Shown here one piece after another: positions 1-14,251 of a stretch of 64,000 nucleotides of DNA. The stretch is from assembly GCF_051622035.1 (NCBI RefSeq), contig NC_135362.1, positions 10,419,501-10,483,500 on the forward strand, written 5' to 3'. Position 1 is the first letter of the stretch. Each line of letters opens with the position of its first letter. Source of the stretch: Arctopsyche grandis (lineage: Eukaryota; Arthropoda; Insecta; Trichoptera; Hydropsychidae). The notes beneath the pieces were generated by a model. The model saw nothing but the letters and a program-made list of their open reading frames with translations. It was not told the origin of the DNA and made no database searches. The translations under genes were made by a program, and so were the position numbers.

Positions 1-531
1 TTAATGAAAGTGAATCAGCAGCTTTGGAAGTAGAATATATTTGAATAAAAAGTACATACACAGTTGAGAAAGTTCTACAGAAATTTACCCACCGAATCAT
101 TGCCAAGAGTCCTTTATAAGATATTTCACTTTAAGCCATAACATATACATATATACGTATGTACGTACATATTTTAATGGGTATATTTTCAACCAACGCG
201 TGTTTGAACTACATATTTCATCTATGTAGAATGCGAGACGTTCGTGGAATCTAAGCTAAATCAAATAGTACCACATATTCTGTCGGGTACAGAGTCGATC
301 TTTCAGCACCGCAGCATATTCAGTTATCTGTAACGCGATCGCTCATATCAAACGTGCAAACATTGCAGGTAGCTTTTGAGGGTAGATAAAAGACAAGGCC
401 TTTTCGACATAATTTTATATTATGGTCACTCACTAGTTACGAAACTTACCGATTCGACGTAGTCATACCTCATCGGCTACTTGTCGCACTCGTTTGTATT
501 CACCTGTCGCGGAAGAAGGTGGACATTGACT

Positions 532-641
532 ATGTCTAGCCATCATCGTCATCATCAACAAAAATCACAGCCGGACACCAAGATGTCCCCTAAAGATCGC
601 TCGAATAAAAGGGAACCGCAACAGATCGAAATCGGTGACAG
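532..641 (+). CDS. Cyb561: Distal alternative first coding exon of cytochrome b561
   Basis: The ATG at 532 opens 36 codons rich in His, Gln, Lys and Pro (MSSHHRHHQQ... to ...QQIEIGD). The exon ends with AG before a GTATAG donor, in phase 2. The core exon at 25492 needs exactly a phase-2 partner, so AG+G makes Arg and the reading continues IEIGDR-HRSNSYEEEE. The stretch is hydrophilic, as expected for a cytosolic N-terminal tail. It would give a product of about 294 residues. The link needs a 24.8-kb intron and is inferred from phase and composition. It could instead be the first exon of an unrelated gene, but no other phase-compatible downstream exon was found. Confidence 0.58.
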
Positions 642-3600
642 GTATAGATTTTTTCAATAGCATTGACGTCAGTTGTCGTATTGCGAACATTGTGTGTGTA
701 TTATAATTGAATTATTTGTGTGTGCTGTCAGTTTACATATTGCATTATGTAATAAATAGTATGTTTGCTTTGGAGATCGTGTGTCTGTGTTTTTTTCAGA
801 TTATTTTAGATCTTACAGCGGTATGACCTCGTATGAAAAATTCACAGCGACTTATTCTCGTCGAAATCTCAGATCGGTATTCCGTCAATGTTTGCCATTC
901 GAAATTGTTCGGTATAATGTGTACGTAACTTGTTTGGCCTTATTTTCTTCGTTGTGTAATTTAGTTGTCCGCTTAAGTAATATTTGATGTATCGAATGGG
1001 GAAGATATTTTTGGGGCCTTTTTTGCAATGAAGATGAAGTTACATATATTTATGTCAATGGAATTCACTTTATAATTGACGGTTGATCAAGAACTTTAAC
1101 ATTTGTTAACATGCATCTTAGGAGGTCTACTTACATATATTCGTTTTCATAATACTACATATTTCTTGGGCAGAGCAAACTGTCTTGAAATTATTAAATA
1201 TACTCTCTGATTTATACATGTTTGCTGGTTTGGTGTACCGCAGTATGGTGATACTAACTGTATCGTTAAAATTCTTCATTTTCTTGGTATGATATCATAT
1301 TTTTGTAATTAGCCTCTACTTAATGCGCCTTTATGGGTGAAAATCGATATATCAATCAAGTTTTCAACACTTGTCATCGCAAATGTCATCATCGGTATCG
1401 CACGAAGTACACGTTCGCCTTAAATATGCATTGTCCATGTTGGCAATTCGAGAATGTCGACATGTTCTTCGTTGACCGTGCTTTCCAAGAAATACCACTT
1501 GTGGCAATTAGAAAATGCATCGGCAGCTTTCGCGACATTCTCATCATCATCACCGATGACTTCTAGTTATCTCGTCACGGAACCGCGACGATGTGCCGAG
1601 TTCAAAAACAACCGACCGCGCTAACACGCCATACGTGATAAATTTGCTATTAAATGTCAAACTCCTAGAACGTATATGTATCGCAAATTGAATGTGCGTA
1701 ATGAGCTTTCGAACGAATTTTGGACACGTTGTTATATTTTGCAAATTTGTGGGTCATGTGCGAGAGAGGACACAATTCTTCGCGCGTCCGATAAATTTCA
1801 CACCTCATTTAGAACAATTGGTAGAAGAGGAACAATGGCCAATATAATGGTATTCAAGGTGGTCTCTCCTCGTGTTCGATCACTTGTGTGATGATCTTGA
1901 TTTGAATTCATATCGATGCATCAATGTATACCCGACGGCTAGTGATAAATAGTTTTCATTCCTTCTTCGGAACTGTATAGAGTCATTATGTTAATGATGT
2001 TGTTATTCAAATACATCCAAGGTTGCTATTGCTAAAATTAAATTAAATTTAAAAAGCTTATATCCAACGTGAGCTGTGAATGAACCGTTTCATCGATAAA
2101 TTTTCAGCTCTCATCTGAGGATAATCAAGCCTTATGAAAATATATCTTACAATAAGTAACTCTCGAGTATACAAAGTAAGATCAATAAACATCGCTAAAA
2201 TTATTTTGTAGATGCTGATATTTATCTTTTCCCAGTTGAATTGAATTCAAACTGCATCACGTAAATATCTGCCTTATCTCACCGTTGGAAACAATAAGTA
2301 ATAAATAAGTAACATTGATTTATCAGTATCGAATTTATGTACAACATTAACTATTCAAATGTTTTGGTAAGATAATATCCAATAAACATTTCGTTGTGTA
2401 TGTCTTATGAATGCATTTGTTCATATCATCACATTGATGTCATCATTATCAACTAACGCGTAAATAAATACGATCTGACACGTCTTTGGTATTTCCTGTG
2501 TTTGAATTATACAAATAGTTAGTATGATTGCACACGTATTTATTTAATATTTCTTGTTCAGTGGATTATTTGTGCCAGAACGGTGCTTAAATGTTAATTT
2601 TTGTTAACTTTCGCTCTTGAAAAAAAATTTTTTGACATTGAAAACAAAGCCTAAAAATCGGTCATTTATTCATCTATACTTTTACTTCTAGCGTACGTAC
2701 TAATTATTATTGAAATAGTTTCTCGTTCGACACTAATTTGATGTTTGCGTTCTTAAACACATATATATATATTTTCTTTTCCGTGCATACACTTTTAATA
2801 ATATGTATAAAATGTCGATTGGCTCACTAGCACTGGCTTCAATTTGAAAGTTGACCCGGAAGCCTCGAGGTGGATCGCGCCAATCATTTATTTCTGCACA
2901 CACACCGGTTATCCTTCTAATTCCAGATTTTCTGCAAACAATACAATTTTAGATATATTTTGTCAAATTCCAAAGAACGCGCTACAGGTAGCATGGCTAT
3001 TGAAAAACAGTCGTTCGAACAATGATAATATAAAATCGACAATGAAACGCAGGAAATCCATCAAGTACCATTAAATTTTTGGTCAATTAATCGTACGCAT
3101 GGGGTCATTGTCGATTCGAGTTTTCAATGTCGGACAATTTCGTCGACAATCGACTTCCTATTAAGGCCAATAATTGGACTCAACTGTTGCTATGTCAATT
3201 TATGTATATTTGATTACATATATTGTGTGCTTTTGACATCAAAGCTAATATGCATAGCATGAGTAAACTTTTAGTCATTTCAACAGGTGTCCTATACAAA
3301 GTCTCATAATAGTACATAGTAGAATACTACGTGCTTCAATTTTGAGCGGTAGACATCAAAGAAAATGTAACAACCAGTTCTACATAAATAGCTCTCGGAT
3401 AATAGACTTTTTCTTAAAATTTGTGATTCTGCATAATTTGATTAGATCGTTTTTGTTTTATTTGATCAAAATAGCAGTTTATGTGAGATTTGAAGAGCTC
3501 GAGAAGGCTTGGGTTTTAGTCAAATCACCCTTGATCTCATCTTTTTCTGATATTATCAATGTTTCAAATGTTTCATTCGAGTTTAGATGTGATCCGTGAT

Positions 3601-4629
3601 TGATTTTACTAGTCAAAATCAGATGAGGAAGTGCTTGAATTTGAGCCTGTGGCAACTAGCAAGTAGTTCAAGGTGGGCAACCTCAACCTGTCCACTCGGA
3701 CAAGTGTACTGTAGGTTTCGCACACTAGAGGGATTAAATAGAAAGGCGAAAATCGTGACTGCCTCAGCTCGAGGTGGTCCATTAAAAGCTTTATGGGAGG
3801 CACATGACAAGTATTGTGTGCGTCGGGTCAATATTAGAATTTCACCTCGCGTTGTTCGGAAGCTCTTAAAACAAGGCTAGGTTTGTGTGATCGTTAGACT
3901 AAAACGGTAAGGTCGATGTATGTATGTATGTAGGTGTTAAACTCTCTCGTGGAAAGTTCTATGTTGATTTCCGGACGTCAATGTGTTAAAAAATTCAGAA
4001 AAACAGCATTGGTATACAATTAAGTATTTCAAAACTTATAGGAAATTACTCTGTGTACATATGTAAAATCATTATTGCTTATTTATAAATAATTTTAATA
4101 GACGACCTCGAGTTTAATGGTGGTATGCAAATTTAGGAATGTGCTTTCAAGGTTTGCAATTGTGAGTTCAAGAAGATTGTAAGAACGTCAGTTAATAGGC
4201 ACTCGGTTTAAAGTGGTCTTTTTATGCATTGTGTATTCGTTTATGCATGTTGTTGATAAAATAAGAAAGGTCCAAGATTCAAATTCTAATTGAATTATTT
4301 ACATCCTTATTAAATATTTAGATAATCTTATTGTTTGATAAATTTATGAATATACTGTGTCGTATATTCATACGTACTTTCACGAAAACTATTTATTCAT
4401 TTCTAGCAGATGTATGTATGTAGACTTCATAATGTTGAAATCGAGAATGACACGAAATCGAACGTACATATGATCTACATACATACATACAGAAGTCTAT
4501 TGACACAGAGGCGGATGCTTAAATTCTAGACGATAACGAATTAAATGTTAAGAATCATTTGTGTCTTATGCATATTGTGATTAAATCATAAATTTCGTGA
4601 CTATTCCTATGTACATATGTATGTACATA

Positions 4630-4730
4630 CCATTGGCGTGCCGTGGAAACCTCCCTGTTTTTTTATCGCACAGCCTTACTTACTTGTGTGCAAATAGGAT
4701 AAGAGGGGATTAGGTGACGCCATACCGAAA
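4630..4730. mobile_element. CAGTGGCG-ended MITE, truncated copy 1
   Basis: Only the left half of the family is present: CATTGGCGTGCCGTGG, TTTTTTTATCGCACAGCC, TTACTTGTGTGC and GGTGACGCCATACC. The right stem is missing. Confidence 0.55.
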
Positions 4731-4971
4731 AAATTGTACATATTATGTCATTTAATACATTTAAAATTTTCAAGCAACCTAATATATGTAATTATTCGGA
4801 GAAGTTTAAGATTCAAATCTTAACCCTTTCCCTGCGGATGACCGCTGTATACGCCATGCGTAAAATATTGAGATTCACTGTGTAAAAAAAATACCTCAGG
4901 CGTGATCCATTATCGAAAAAGTACTTCATGTGTTAATTGGTATATTTGTTCACTTGAATAAATATTGTAGC

Positions 4972-5290
4972 GTCGACGTGAAGAAGGGTTTCCAAGATCG
5001 CAGTAAAAGACGGTGGTAGAGATTATTGTTGTTCCGTCTACGAGCCAGCTTCGAATCAAGCACAAATCCCCCGAATATTTATACACAGCGTGTAATCTCA
5101 GCTAATTTTCGGCGGTGGAGCATGCTTTTGGAACAAACTCAGCACAGATAGATCATTAGTCGAAGATCGCTAGACCTTATTGGTTGTTGTATACGGTTTA
5201 TTTATACTGTGAGGCCTTTTTGGCGCGAATGCGAGATCTAATAAAGTGCTAATAAACCAGTGGTCGACGAGCACCAATCACTCAATATTT
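4972..5290 (-). repeat. LTR-like remnant, copy 1
   Basis: It shares long blocks with the sequence at 18053-18335 in inverted orientation, including GATTGGTGCTCGTCGACCA, a TATAAATATTCGG-type box and an ACAATAA-type signal. A TATA-like box followed about 100 bp later by a poly(A)-like signal suggests a solo LTR. No internal gag/pol is visible. Confidence 0.45.
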
Positions 5291-6697
5291 ATCGTCGAAA
5301 ACTCGATTTACAAATTCGCTAAAAAAAATACCACGACATTTAATGCGGGCAAAAGGTTAAGAGGTATTAAAGTTTATTTCATAATGGTCCAGATCTACTT
5401 TTCCATATTAAAAGTTTGAACTACCAAATTTTAACCCAATTCAATATACATACATATGTATGTACATATGTATGTAGTATACATTTTAAAATCATCAAGT
5501 TTTCATCACGCTCCCACTTTTTACTTATCTATCCAACCACTCACTTATTTCTCTCACTTCAACAATCCAAAGCACTTGGGGATTCTCTTCCTTTCTTCTA
5601 CATTATCTTGAGTATGCGTTCGAGTATTTCCCTCATCCATCTTCACTATGTTCAACTACCTTCATCATACCTTACTTTCTATCTCTTTTCATTATATCAA
5701 GCATACTACGATCTATATTCGCGTCCATATGTCTATATACTGACGTGTGATTGTCAAATATTGATGTTTGGTATCGTAAAAGTTTTCTCTTCTCGTGTGA
5801 AAGCGTTAAGTGTGACGATAAAAATGGCGATTTTTAAGTCCATTGTTTATTGTTCGAAAACGTGATCGTGAGTTTGTTTGTTTATGAGTATTATTTCATC
5901 TTACGATTTTGTGTGTGCGTCGAAATCGACAAAATTACTTTTTTTTCGCACGATGTTTAAATCGTGACGGTTTCACGGTGTCGAGGACCACCGAAGCGTC
6001 ACTCGTTCGTAAATTGATATAATAATATAATACAATTTAAAACTTCTTCGACGTTTTAACGCATGTTTAATTATGTAATTAAATTTTCCACGAGCCGCCT
6101 TTGAATTACACTCGCTACACTCGCTCGCTGAAAAACAGTCTTAATTTAATAAAACATCAAAATTGACTTTACACATATTAAATTATAATGTTATTCATTT
6201 CAAAATTGTATCAAACCTTCAATATGTTATAGCTTTATACATATAATACGCTTAGTATTGTGAATGCTTTATTCATTGTTCATTATAATGCAAATTGGTA
6301 TTGCCTTATCTTGATCGTTATAATTTTTTAAAGTGTCTCGCTTTATAACCGTACAAAACGAAGAATTTTTATTCAAATATTTACTTTCATTCGCCTTCTT
6401 ATCATTTGTTGTAAAATGTGTAACCGTTCATTAGGTTAAAAATACGCAATATTAATATGAAATGAATTTACTTACATATAAAATGTATATATATCGTTTA
6501 AATGGTGTCGGTTTGGATTTAATTCATTTGAGTCATTCAATGGAATATCTGTACATATTGTACTTTGAATATGTGCATATATCGATTGTCATAACAAACT
6601 GATCTAATCATATATAATATGTCATGTCTATTACATTATGTAAAGTTATAATTTTGTGCTAAATATAACTAATTAACTTAATTAGTTATTAGAAATT

Positions 6698-6865
6698 CAG
6701 TGGCGTACCGTGCAAATAACTTTGTTTTTATCACACAGCTTGTTTACGTGTGTATATGCAAGATAGAAGGGGAGTAGGTGACGTCATATCGAGTCCCTTT
6801 GTATCCTACTCGCGCACACGTAAGTAGGTCTGTGCGATAAAAATGAGAGATTTCTACAGCATGTT
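6698..6865. mobile_element. CAGTGGCG-ended hairpin MITE, copy 2
   Basis: It begins CAGTGGCGTACCGTGC. An inner inverted repeat is formed by TTTTTATCACACAGC...ACGTGTG and CACACGTAAGT...CTGTGCGATAAAAA around a GGTGACGTCAT centre. It is the same family as the elements at 4630 and 23126. Confidence 0.65.
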
Positions 6866-6894
6866 ATGTACGTATATACATATGTAGTACATAC

Positions 6895-7060
6895 ATAGCT
6901 CAGCTTTTAGAGTATAGTGTTAAAAACTGAGGGTTTACGGGTTCGAGTCCTGATCCAGTGTTACTCGATATTTTATCTTATATAAGGCCTAACAGGTAAA
7001 CCCCAATGCGCCTTCCTGGCCAGTTACAAACACCGATAAAACATTTTTAGTGTAATTTTT
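6895..7060 (+). mobile_element. tRNA-derived SINE-like element 1
   Basis: A tRNA-like head AGCTCAGCTTTTAGAGTATA ... with a clear B-box ACGGGTTCGAGTCC, followed by unrelated body sequence (GGCCTAACAGGTAAACCCC). It is not a complete tRNA, because no matching acceptor stem is seen. Confidence 0.45.
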
Positions 7061-7089
7061 ACAGAGCATCATAGATACATACATCTATG

Positions 7090-7386
7090 AATAAATTTGA
7101 CAAATTTGATAAATTTGACAAATTTGATAAATTTGCGTTTTGGCAGCACTTTATAAATCGGCGAATTTCGAGATGCTGAAGAACTCGAAATATGCCAGAA
7201 ATAGGTCAAGGTTGCAAATTTTTTGGAACCGTTTCGAAGAAAATCAGATAAATTGGCAAACTCTGATAGGAAACGATCGACCTGGAGTCACATATTCAAG
7301 GTCCTGTCAGCAGCATCGGGCAGGGATTGAACCCGTGTCCACTCGGTTTGAAATCATTACATGCTAACCACTAATCTATGCTGCTG
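7090..7386 (-). mobile_element. tRNA-derived SINE 2 with tandem tail
   Basis: Read on the minus strand it has the head AACCAGCAGCATAGATTAG with TGGTTAGCATGTAATG, and a B-box-like GGGTTCAATCCC. A shared body follows (GACCTTGAATATGTGACTCC, CCTATCAGAGTTTGCCAATT). The 3' tail is a tandem repeat of an 18-bp unit (plus strand GACAAATTTGATAAATTT, 7099-7134). Confidence 0.7.
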
Positions 7387-9449
7387 GTTGTATGTATACA
7401 TATATGTATGTGACTTCGGGTCTATCCGAGTTTGTCAATTTATTGTAGAAACCATTCCTACAAAATTGGCCACATCTCATTGAAATTAAATTCAAATAAT
7501 GGCGACACATTATTTGAATTTAATTTCAAATTTATAATAATATTAAAAATTTATATATTATATACATATTTACAAAGTTGGCCATATGTGTCGCTTTGGG
7601 GTAATCCCATAATGACACCATGATAAATATAAATATTTTTTTTAATGTCACCGATTTCAGTACGATATAAATTGTTTTCGCATAAATGTATCCTTTTATG
7701 GAACATCATTGTACAAAACGACAATCAAATTAAATTTAATTAAGTCGTTGTTAACTCATTATGGAAGACATTGTCAACATCCACGCACATTCAATTCAAA
7801 ATACAATTACAATATGAAGGGAAAATTATAAGGTTCGCTTTTGAAAGGCAATTTGCGCAAACGTCAAGTATCCTACGCTTCGTTATGTAAGTCGTTCGTC
7901 CCTTTTATTTTCAATTTTTCTCAATCTACGTCCTGTCTCTATAACGTATTTCGAAACCATAAATATTTCATAATTTACCATACTGCCTGGTTCTTTGTTT
8001 GCGGCAAACCTACGTCTTCTACACGCTTCACTAATTGAAGATTTCCTCTCCTTCTGAGCGAACATCGTCTGAAGCCAATTGGACGCAATTAAACCAATAG
8101 TCCAAAGCCGACTTTCTAAAAACAACGCGTTTTTCTTTTACCTAAAAAATAATAATAAAAAAAATCCAAATCGTTTTCCTATTTTTCTCATGCTCACTAA
8201 TTGCAACCTAAAAAAGGTGCTAAAATACCATCTCGTTCTGTCAATCGAACGTCAAATATTTTCATATCTCGTTTGACCGACAAATCAAAACAGACGATCA
8301 CGTTCGATTTTACAATTTTTTTAGCGATCAATCAATACAAACACGATAGAAGGCCTTATAGGTAGAACAATATACACATTTATAACAATATACGGTGTAT
8401 CATTTATCGAAAGTGATGGTGAAGCGTATTCACTTTTCCGTAATAAGTCGCAACATTAATTGTTTCATGAGATGTTGCGCACTAGACGCGAGGGTCACGT
8501 TAAAAGTTAAATAAACAATTAAATATAAACGCCTCGGGTGTTGCAAAGTAGGCGGTTGACCAACAACAGCACATTTAGTACACCCATTACATATGTATAT
8601 TCCGTTATAATTATCACCGAACGCTCGGAGCATCTTCCTCATTAACATTTTCATCTCCCACTCGTCCGTATGTTACATATATGAAATTGAAAATAAATCA
8701 CATCTTATTATTACTTTTTTTTTTCATTAAAGATGTTAGTCTTCAAGACGTGAAATTTCGACACATAGGTATTATTATACCTATACAAACACGGCCATGC
8801 ATGTGTGGTACGTTTCGTCGGCTTGACGTTCCGTGAAATTGCGATTTGTCCGTGTCACGGTTTATTATGACGTTGCACGTATACAGGTGAAGCGCCAGTC
8901 ATGCGCGCTGTGTGAAAATCTTCACTCCTCGGTGTCACTTTTCTTGACGTGTCACCGTTAAAAATGTGTCTGAAAAAGCTAACGGTAGCTTATGGGCGTG
9001 ACTGTATGTGTCTCTGATGGGTATATGAGTCTTTGAGTGAGTCTTTTTATTTGCATATTTATGTGCATAGTAGTATGTGAGGATGTTTCAACTGTACATA
9101 TACATAGCTTGTAGATATGTATTAGATGGAGTAAACGTGTTTGCCTCCTACACGACTGTGACCGGAACATATTTTGAACTTTAACCGTGTGGGTGTGGGG
9201 TTTTTCAATGAAAGTGTATGCGGGCGTTGTCTTCCGATTGTAGAACCAAATTGTCTTAAAAGTGAGAGTTAAAATATGCTGTATGTGTGTATGTATGTAT
9301 GTGATGCTAAAGTTTACTTTAGTTGGAAAGCATTCAATGTGGTTTGTATTTATAATAATAAAAATTGAAAAGTTTGTTATATTATACTTGCATAAATAAT
9401 TAATAATATCTAATATTCATTGCTTATAATTTTAATACCGTTGTTAGAC

Positions 9450-10490
9450 TTTTTCTGATTGTATTTAATGCAATTTTGAACGCAGCTATTAATGAACGTT
9501 TTTAATATTTCTAATAGTAGAGAGTAGTTTATATAGTAGAAAAATACATTTGCCGTGTGCAAGAATCTCTAAAATGGAAAAAATGTTCTATGGGGGGATT
9601 TATTTATTTAAAAATACTTGGTGAGGTGATATAGCCGACAGACTCGAGGCTTATCAATAATAATTACAAAATTAAAAATAATACAATAACAAGAGGAAAT
9701 AAAATAAAAATATAAGAATAAACCAAAAAAACTTTCAATTTTTTTGGAAATCATCGAGTTTACTTTTAAAAAGTTTATTGTATGAGATTTGTATCTTCAT
9801 CTCATTATTGATTCGTACGATATTATTATTTCCACAAGTTTCTGCTGATATATTTCTTCAAAAACGGGAATTGCTGTCATATATAATCGAAAACACTCCA
9901 GGGGGCTTTTAGAAGGGATGCGGTGGTATAGATTTGGCGTGCCGTTTAAAAAAACACCTTCCACATACCTCTCTGTGTCTTTACCTTAGATTACTAGAAT
10001 TTACTAATTTATTCATTCATAAAATTAGATAATTCCTCATTTTTACCACTTTATTTGAAAAGAAGGAATCTTTGATTTTTTTGTAAGAATTATCTTTTTG
10101 AAGTCTTAGATGAGTGTTGTTGTTGAACGTTAAAAGATTAATCATAGGAAAATTATGGTGGTTATTTATAATTTTGTAAACTTTGATTAGATCGCTTTTC
10201 ATTCATCTCCTCTCTTATGTAGAGAGATTAATTCTTTTCTAACCCAAATGTCGTGCATTACATATCATAATATCTAATAATGATTTTTAACAATGCTAAA
10301 ATCATTATTAAACATTATTACTTCATTTTCCTTTTTCTCATTGTAATGAACTCAGTTTTGAACTCGGTTTTACTGCATGTTTTTAATATGTCTGATAGTT
10401 GAAAGTAGTTAAAGGAACAGTCAGCAGAGAAAAACCATTCCCATATGCAAAAATATCTAGAAGAAAAATATTCTAGGGGGAAATTTCGAA
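9450..10490. repeat. Diverged direct repeat pair near the LINE fragment
   Basis: The segment around 9490-9600 (TTTTTAATATTTCTAATAGT ... GTGTGCAAGAATCTCTA ... TATGGGGGGATTT) recurs at about 10380-10490 (TTTTTAATATGTCTGATAGT ... ATATGCAAAAATATCTA ... TCTAGGGGGAAATTT). The two copies flank the LINE tail. Confidence 0.45.
9950..10290 (-). mobile_element. CR1/L2-like LINE reverse-transcriptase tail
   Basis: On the minus strand 10202-10017 reads KSDLIKVYKIINNHHNFPMI, then a Thr/Arg-containing stretch, then DSFFSNKVVKMRNYL. This is the (R)GDLI-VYKIIN ... FFSNRVVNVWNSLP end typical of CR1/L2 ORF2 proteins. Just upstream ISLHKRG may be the preceding YRRxRG part in another frame, and VNSSNL follows downstream. 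The copy is truncated, mutated and frameshifted. Confidence 0.6.
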
Positions 10491-13400
10491 TGAAAAAAAC
10501 GGGAGCAGTCATTAACTATGTATTTTCCAGCTTTGCTATCAACATTCTCTGCAGTCGCATTGATCCAAATAGTACCCTTCATTGTGATTACAATTTTTCA
10601 AACGAAATAATATGTATATGTATGTACATATGTAGGTTCATCAATTTTTATTTTTATCATATATTATATTTAAAACAAGAATGATCTAATTATTCGATGG
10701 ATAATTTATGGTTCATCGTTCAACAAAAGACCCGATTTTTGTAGGCCGAGTTACGTACTGGTATGTACTGATGGATATACATACGTGCGTACTTATTGCT
10801 TGTACATATGTATACTAACCAATCTGACAATTGCCAGCGTGATCAAAACAAAGCAGTTAGGCACTTTACTAGACGTTGACACATTGCCGTTGTTATTATG
10901 AAACAAAAAAACTTTTCACACGCCCCTCCTCCATAATGAATCCTTACGTGGTACGTACGTACAAAAATACAAAGCGAACTGTAGACAAATTAGACAATTT
11001 TTCAACTTAGTGAGCGCATATTTCACATTTCAACGCGAGAATTTTTCACTCGTCGATTTTCCTACAATTTTCCGCCGTCGGAAAACATTATCTATACATG
11101 TACGTCGGCGGTTTCCTTTCGGTTATTATATATCACTTTCGGTGCAAATCTCACGATAATATCTACGGGTGAATGTACACGAGTCCGTGAGAATCGCTCA
11201 CAAAACGGACCACAACCTCTCCTCACCTCTGAACTTTAGTTATTTTAGCGCTAAATAAACCGCTTTCCGACTTATGATACTCCCTGCAAACTCACCGTGC
11301 ACTTAGTGAAAATCCTCACGGATTAATCGAATCGAATTTGATTTACCTATTCCTATCCGGTTCACCTTGGTGCACCTGTGAAATATTCGTGCTATGTCGA
11401 ACGTGTTCATTACTAGGAATCCAAATAGCATTGAAAGGGTAACGGTATCTGATAAATCTTTTGCATTTTGCAGAACTGGTACCTACCTAATTTTTTTGTT
11501 GTACTTGTAAGTAGGTGTGCTTAAAATTCCGCAGTTTTATCTTCGATTGATCGGTATGGTGTATAGAAATCAATGAGTCGTAAATTTTGTACGGTGTCGC
11601 CGTTTTTCAACCTTGGTACAAGGTTGAAGGACAATGCTAATTGGTTAAAAAAAATAGTAATTAACAATGTCACAGAAACAATCAACGTGGTTGACGATGA
11701 TTACACGAATGACAGACAATAGAACAGTTTTCGTATGCAAACTAGCCAACAAATGGTAGTATTTGTTGCCATTTACAACTGTCTCACGGTCGTTAATTTG
11801 CATACGTTCCGTTTTTGGACGCTGGAAATGCCAAGTTCAACTGTAAAACACTGTATATATAATATAGAACATATGTATATAATATCTCTTTTTTTAATTC
11901 CACTTGCAGTTGCAACATTTTATTCGACTCGCGTGAGAATTGCACGAGTTCAAGTAGCCGGAAAAGAGTAATGATTTTGCTATCGTAATATTTGTTCGTA
12001 AAATTTCAAATTGTATTCATAAATATTTACATTTGAAGAATTATATTCTAAACAGTTTATAAAGTAATGTTTACTTTATAAAGGAATATTACATATACAT
12101 ACATTGTTTTCATATCTTACGATGTCACATTTTTGACATCGATCATCTCGTATTTTCGTAAGGTAATGTTGACTTTACATAATATTAACATAAATTACAT
12201 GCTATTAATTTCATATTTATGCAATTGGTTCCACTTTTCTTAAACACATAAAGATCGATTTATTGAATACTCTTCTCGTTTTTATTGGACTCTATTTTCC
12301 TTGCTTTGAAAAATACCACACTTTATCCGGGATCATGAAAGAAATGGTCCTTTCTCTCTTGTAAGGACATGCGCTTTATTTTTCTTTTGTATGGGAGACT
12401 TTTCACACTTTTCCACACGCATCCTCCCTTTTGCTTTCGTTTTCTCCCCTTTAGGAGCTCTTCTTGAAGACAGTCCGGACAATACATTACTGGCTTAAGC
12501 CGTAAAATCGCATGTATGTATGCTTTGGAGTGTAATTTAGCGGTTCGAAACAAACGTTTAATGGTTTTAACGGGTGAAAGCTTAAAATACCACTAGTAGA
12601 TAGTGCATGAGTAGTATTTTAATCGAATGTGGGTAAATATCGTTTTATCGGCGTTGTGAAAGCTTTCAAATTTATTAATTTTGATTTTAGTGCTGCTTTA
12701 TTATGTCCACGATTCAACATTAAAAAATTTATATCTATATAAATTTTTGCTTCCGTTGGAAATCGAACGTTGATCGTAAAAATTGCTATAATTTAAGTAA
12801 TGAAACTTGCTTTTATGGACAACGATCGGATATTGCGAAAAAAATCCATTTGTTTTTGCAATATTCAAATTTGAATTTAAATTTGACTATATTTGTAAGA
12901 TATTGAAGTCGTGAGTCGAAAGTCATTGTTCAATTTAGAACGTTTCAAACTGAGAAGTGCTCTCATACATATATTATTTTTGAAGCTTATTTGATTACCT
13001 CAGAGGTCTACAAGTTCGTTAGTCGACTTTTCAACTCTTAAATAGTACAATACAATAGCTTTGTCTTAGTTCCGAGTTCCAAAGTTGATTAACCGACTTT
13101 GAAACGTTGCATCTTTTTATGATCACAGAATTATTTTCCAAATTGACCTTTATCAGCACGTTGAAATTACTCGTTTATTCCACTGTTAGTAATTATCTAC
13201 ATATGTACATATACATATATGTAGTATCTTCCCGACCGTGGGCGTTTTCAGCATGGTCATCCGCGACTCATGGACCATTAACACTATTACATTACCAACA
13301 GGAAACATTTCTGGACCAGTCGGTGTCTGGTTTCGTTTCCAGTAGCTCGTTTAGTAAATACCGCCATGTAATATCGTGTGAACAAATTATTAACCATTAC

Positions 13401-14166
13401 GACAATTGCCATGCATCATCGCCGCCATCATCAAATGTGTGCGAATGTTGAGTCGCGAGGAAAATTTTCCATTTTATTTAATTTAAATTCAATTGGAATT
13501 AAAGCGTATGTACTGCCATTAAACAATGCGCAACATTGGTGATTCATTCAGTGGATTTGTATTTCATTTTACACGCTTGAACATACATATGTATACATAT
13601 TTTATATCGTCATACATACGAGTCTTCCAGAACAGTTATATCGAAACGTGTGTTTTTAACTACATATACAACCGGTTTTCATGTGGGATAAACGGGTTAG
13701 AAGCTCATCTACATACATACATACCCCAAGGTCACCAAAGACGTTTCAGTTATCTTTAAAAGAGCTCAATTTAACACGTATAAAGCTTAATCTGTGCACA
13801 CCACAAACTGGCAACCGCACGTAAACATCAGAACGGAAAATATTGTTTAATACATTCTATATGGATACTTTTATATGCTCTGTAATATGTGGTATATGTG
13901 TATGTAACAGCAGTAACCGACACAATCTAATCATATTATACATGTCACTGAAACGTATCAAGCAGAACCGGATTTATTTGGCCGTTGTGGAAATATTCAT
14001 ACACCATAGTGGCGAGTGCACCCGTACTAACGAAAGTGCTGTCATGCACATATGAATATATTCTGATATGTCATATTATGACAATAATGATTCGGCGATA
14101 TGACGCAAGCAGTATTGCGCCGTATCATCGCGCTCTGTAATATATACATATGTAAGCCGATTTTAT

Positions 14167-14251
14167 GAAAAACAAGCATAAACGTGCCGAAAACAAGCGG
14201 TGCTGTATAGTATGAATAGAAGTAGTATTTTCCCTGCAGTGCTATGCCGAC
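14167..14251. repeat. Dispersed repeat copy 1 (partner at 16377-16459)
   Basis: AACAAGCATAAACGTG-CCGAAAACAAGCGGTGCTGT ... TATGAATAGAAGTAGT ... TTTTCCCTGCAGTGCTATGC recurs with about 15% changes at 16377-16459, in the same orientation. Confidence 0.6.

Noticed and set aside
3596..3880. 94-codon plus-strand frame with a basic C-terminus
   Set aside because: No recognisable domain, no splice support, and equally long frames occur on the opposite strand.
5416..5865. 149-codon plus-strand frame rich in Tyr, Leu and Ser
   Set aside because: Low-complexity T/C-rich sequence with microsatellite at its start; it lacks domain features and a convincing start.
6895..6970. Possible tRNA gene
   Set aside because: There is a B-box but no closed acceptor stem or anticodon arm; better explained as the head of a SINE.
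8160..9000. Clusters of GTGAC/GTCAC motifs suggesting an enhancer
   Set aside because: The motifs are short and irregularly spaced, and no recognised binding-site arrangement or conservation could be seen from one sequence.
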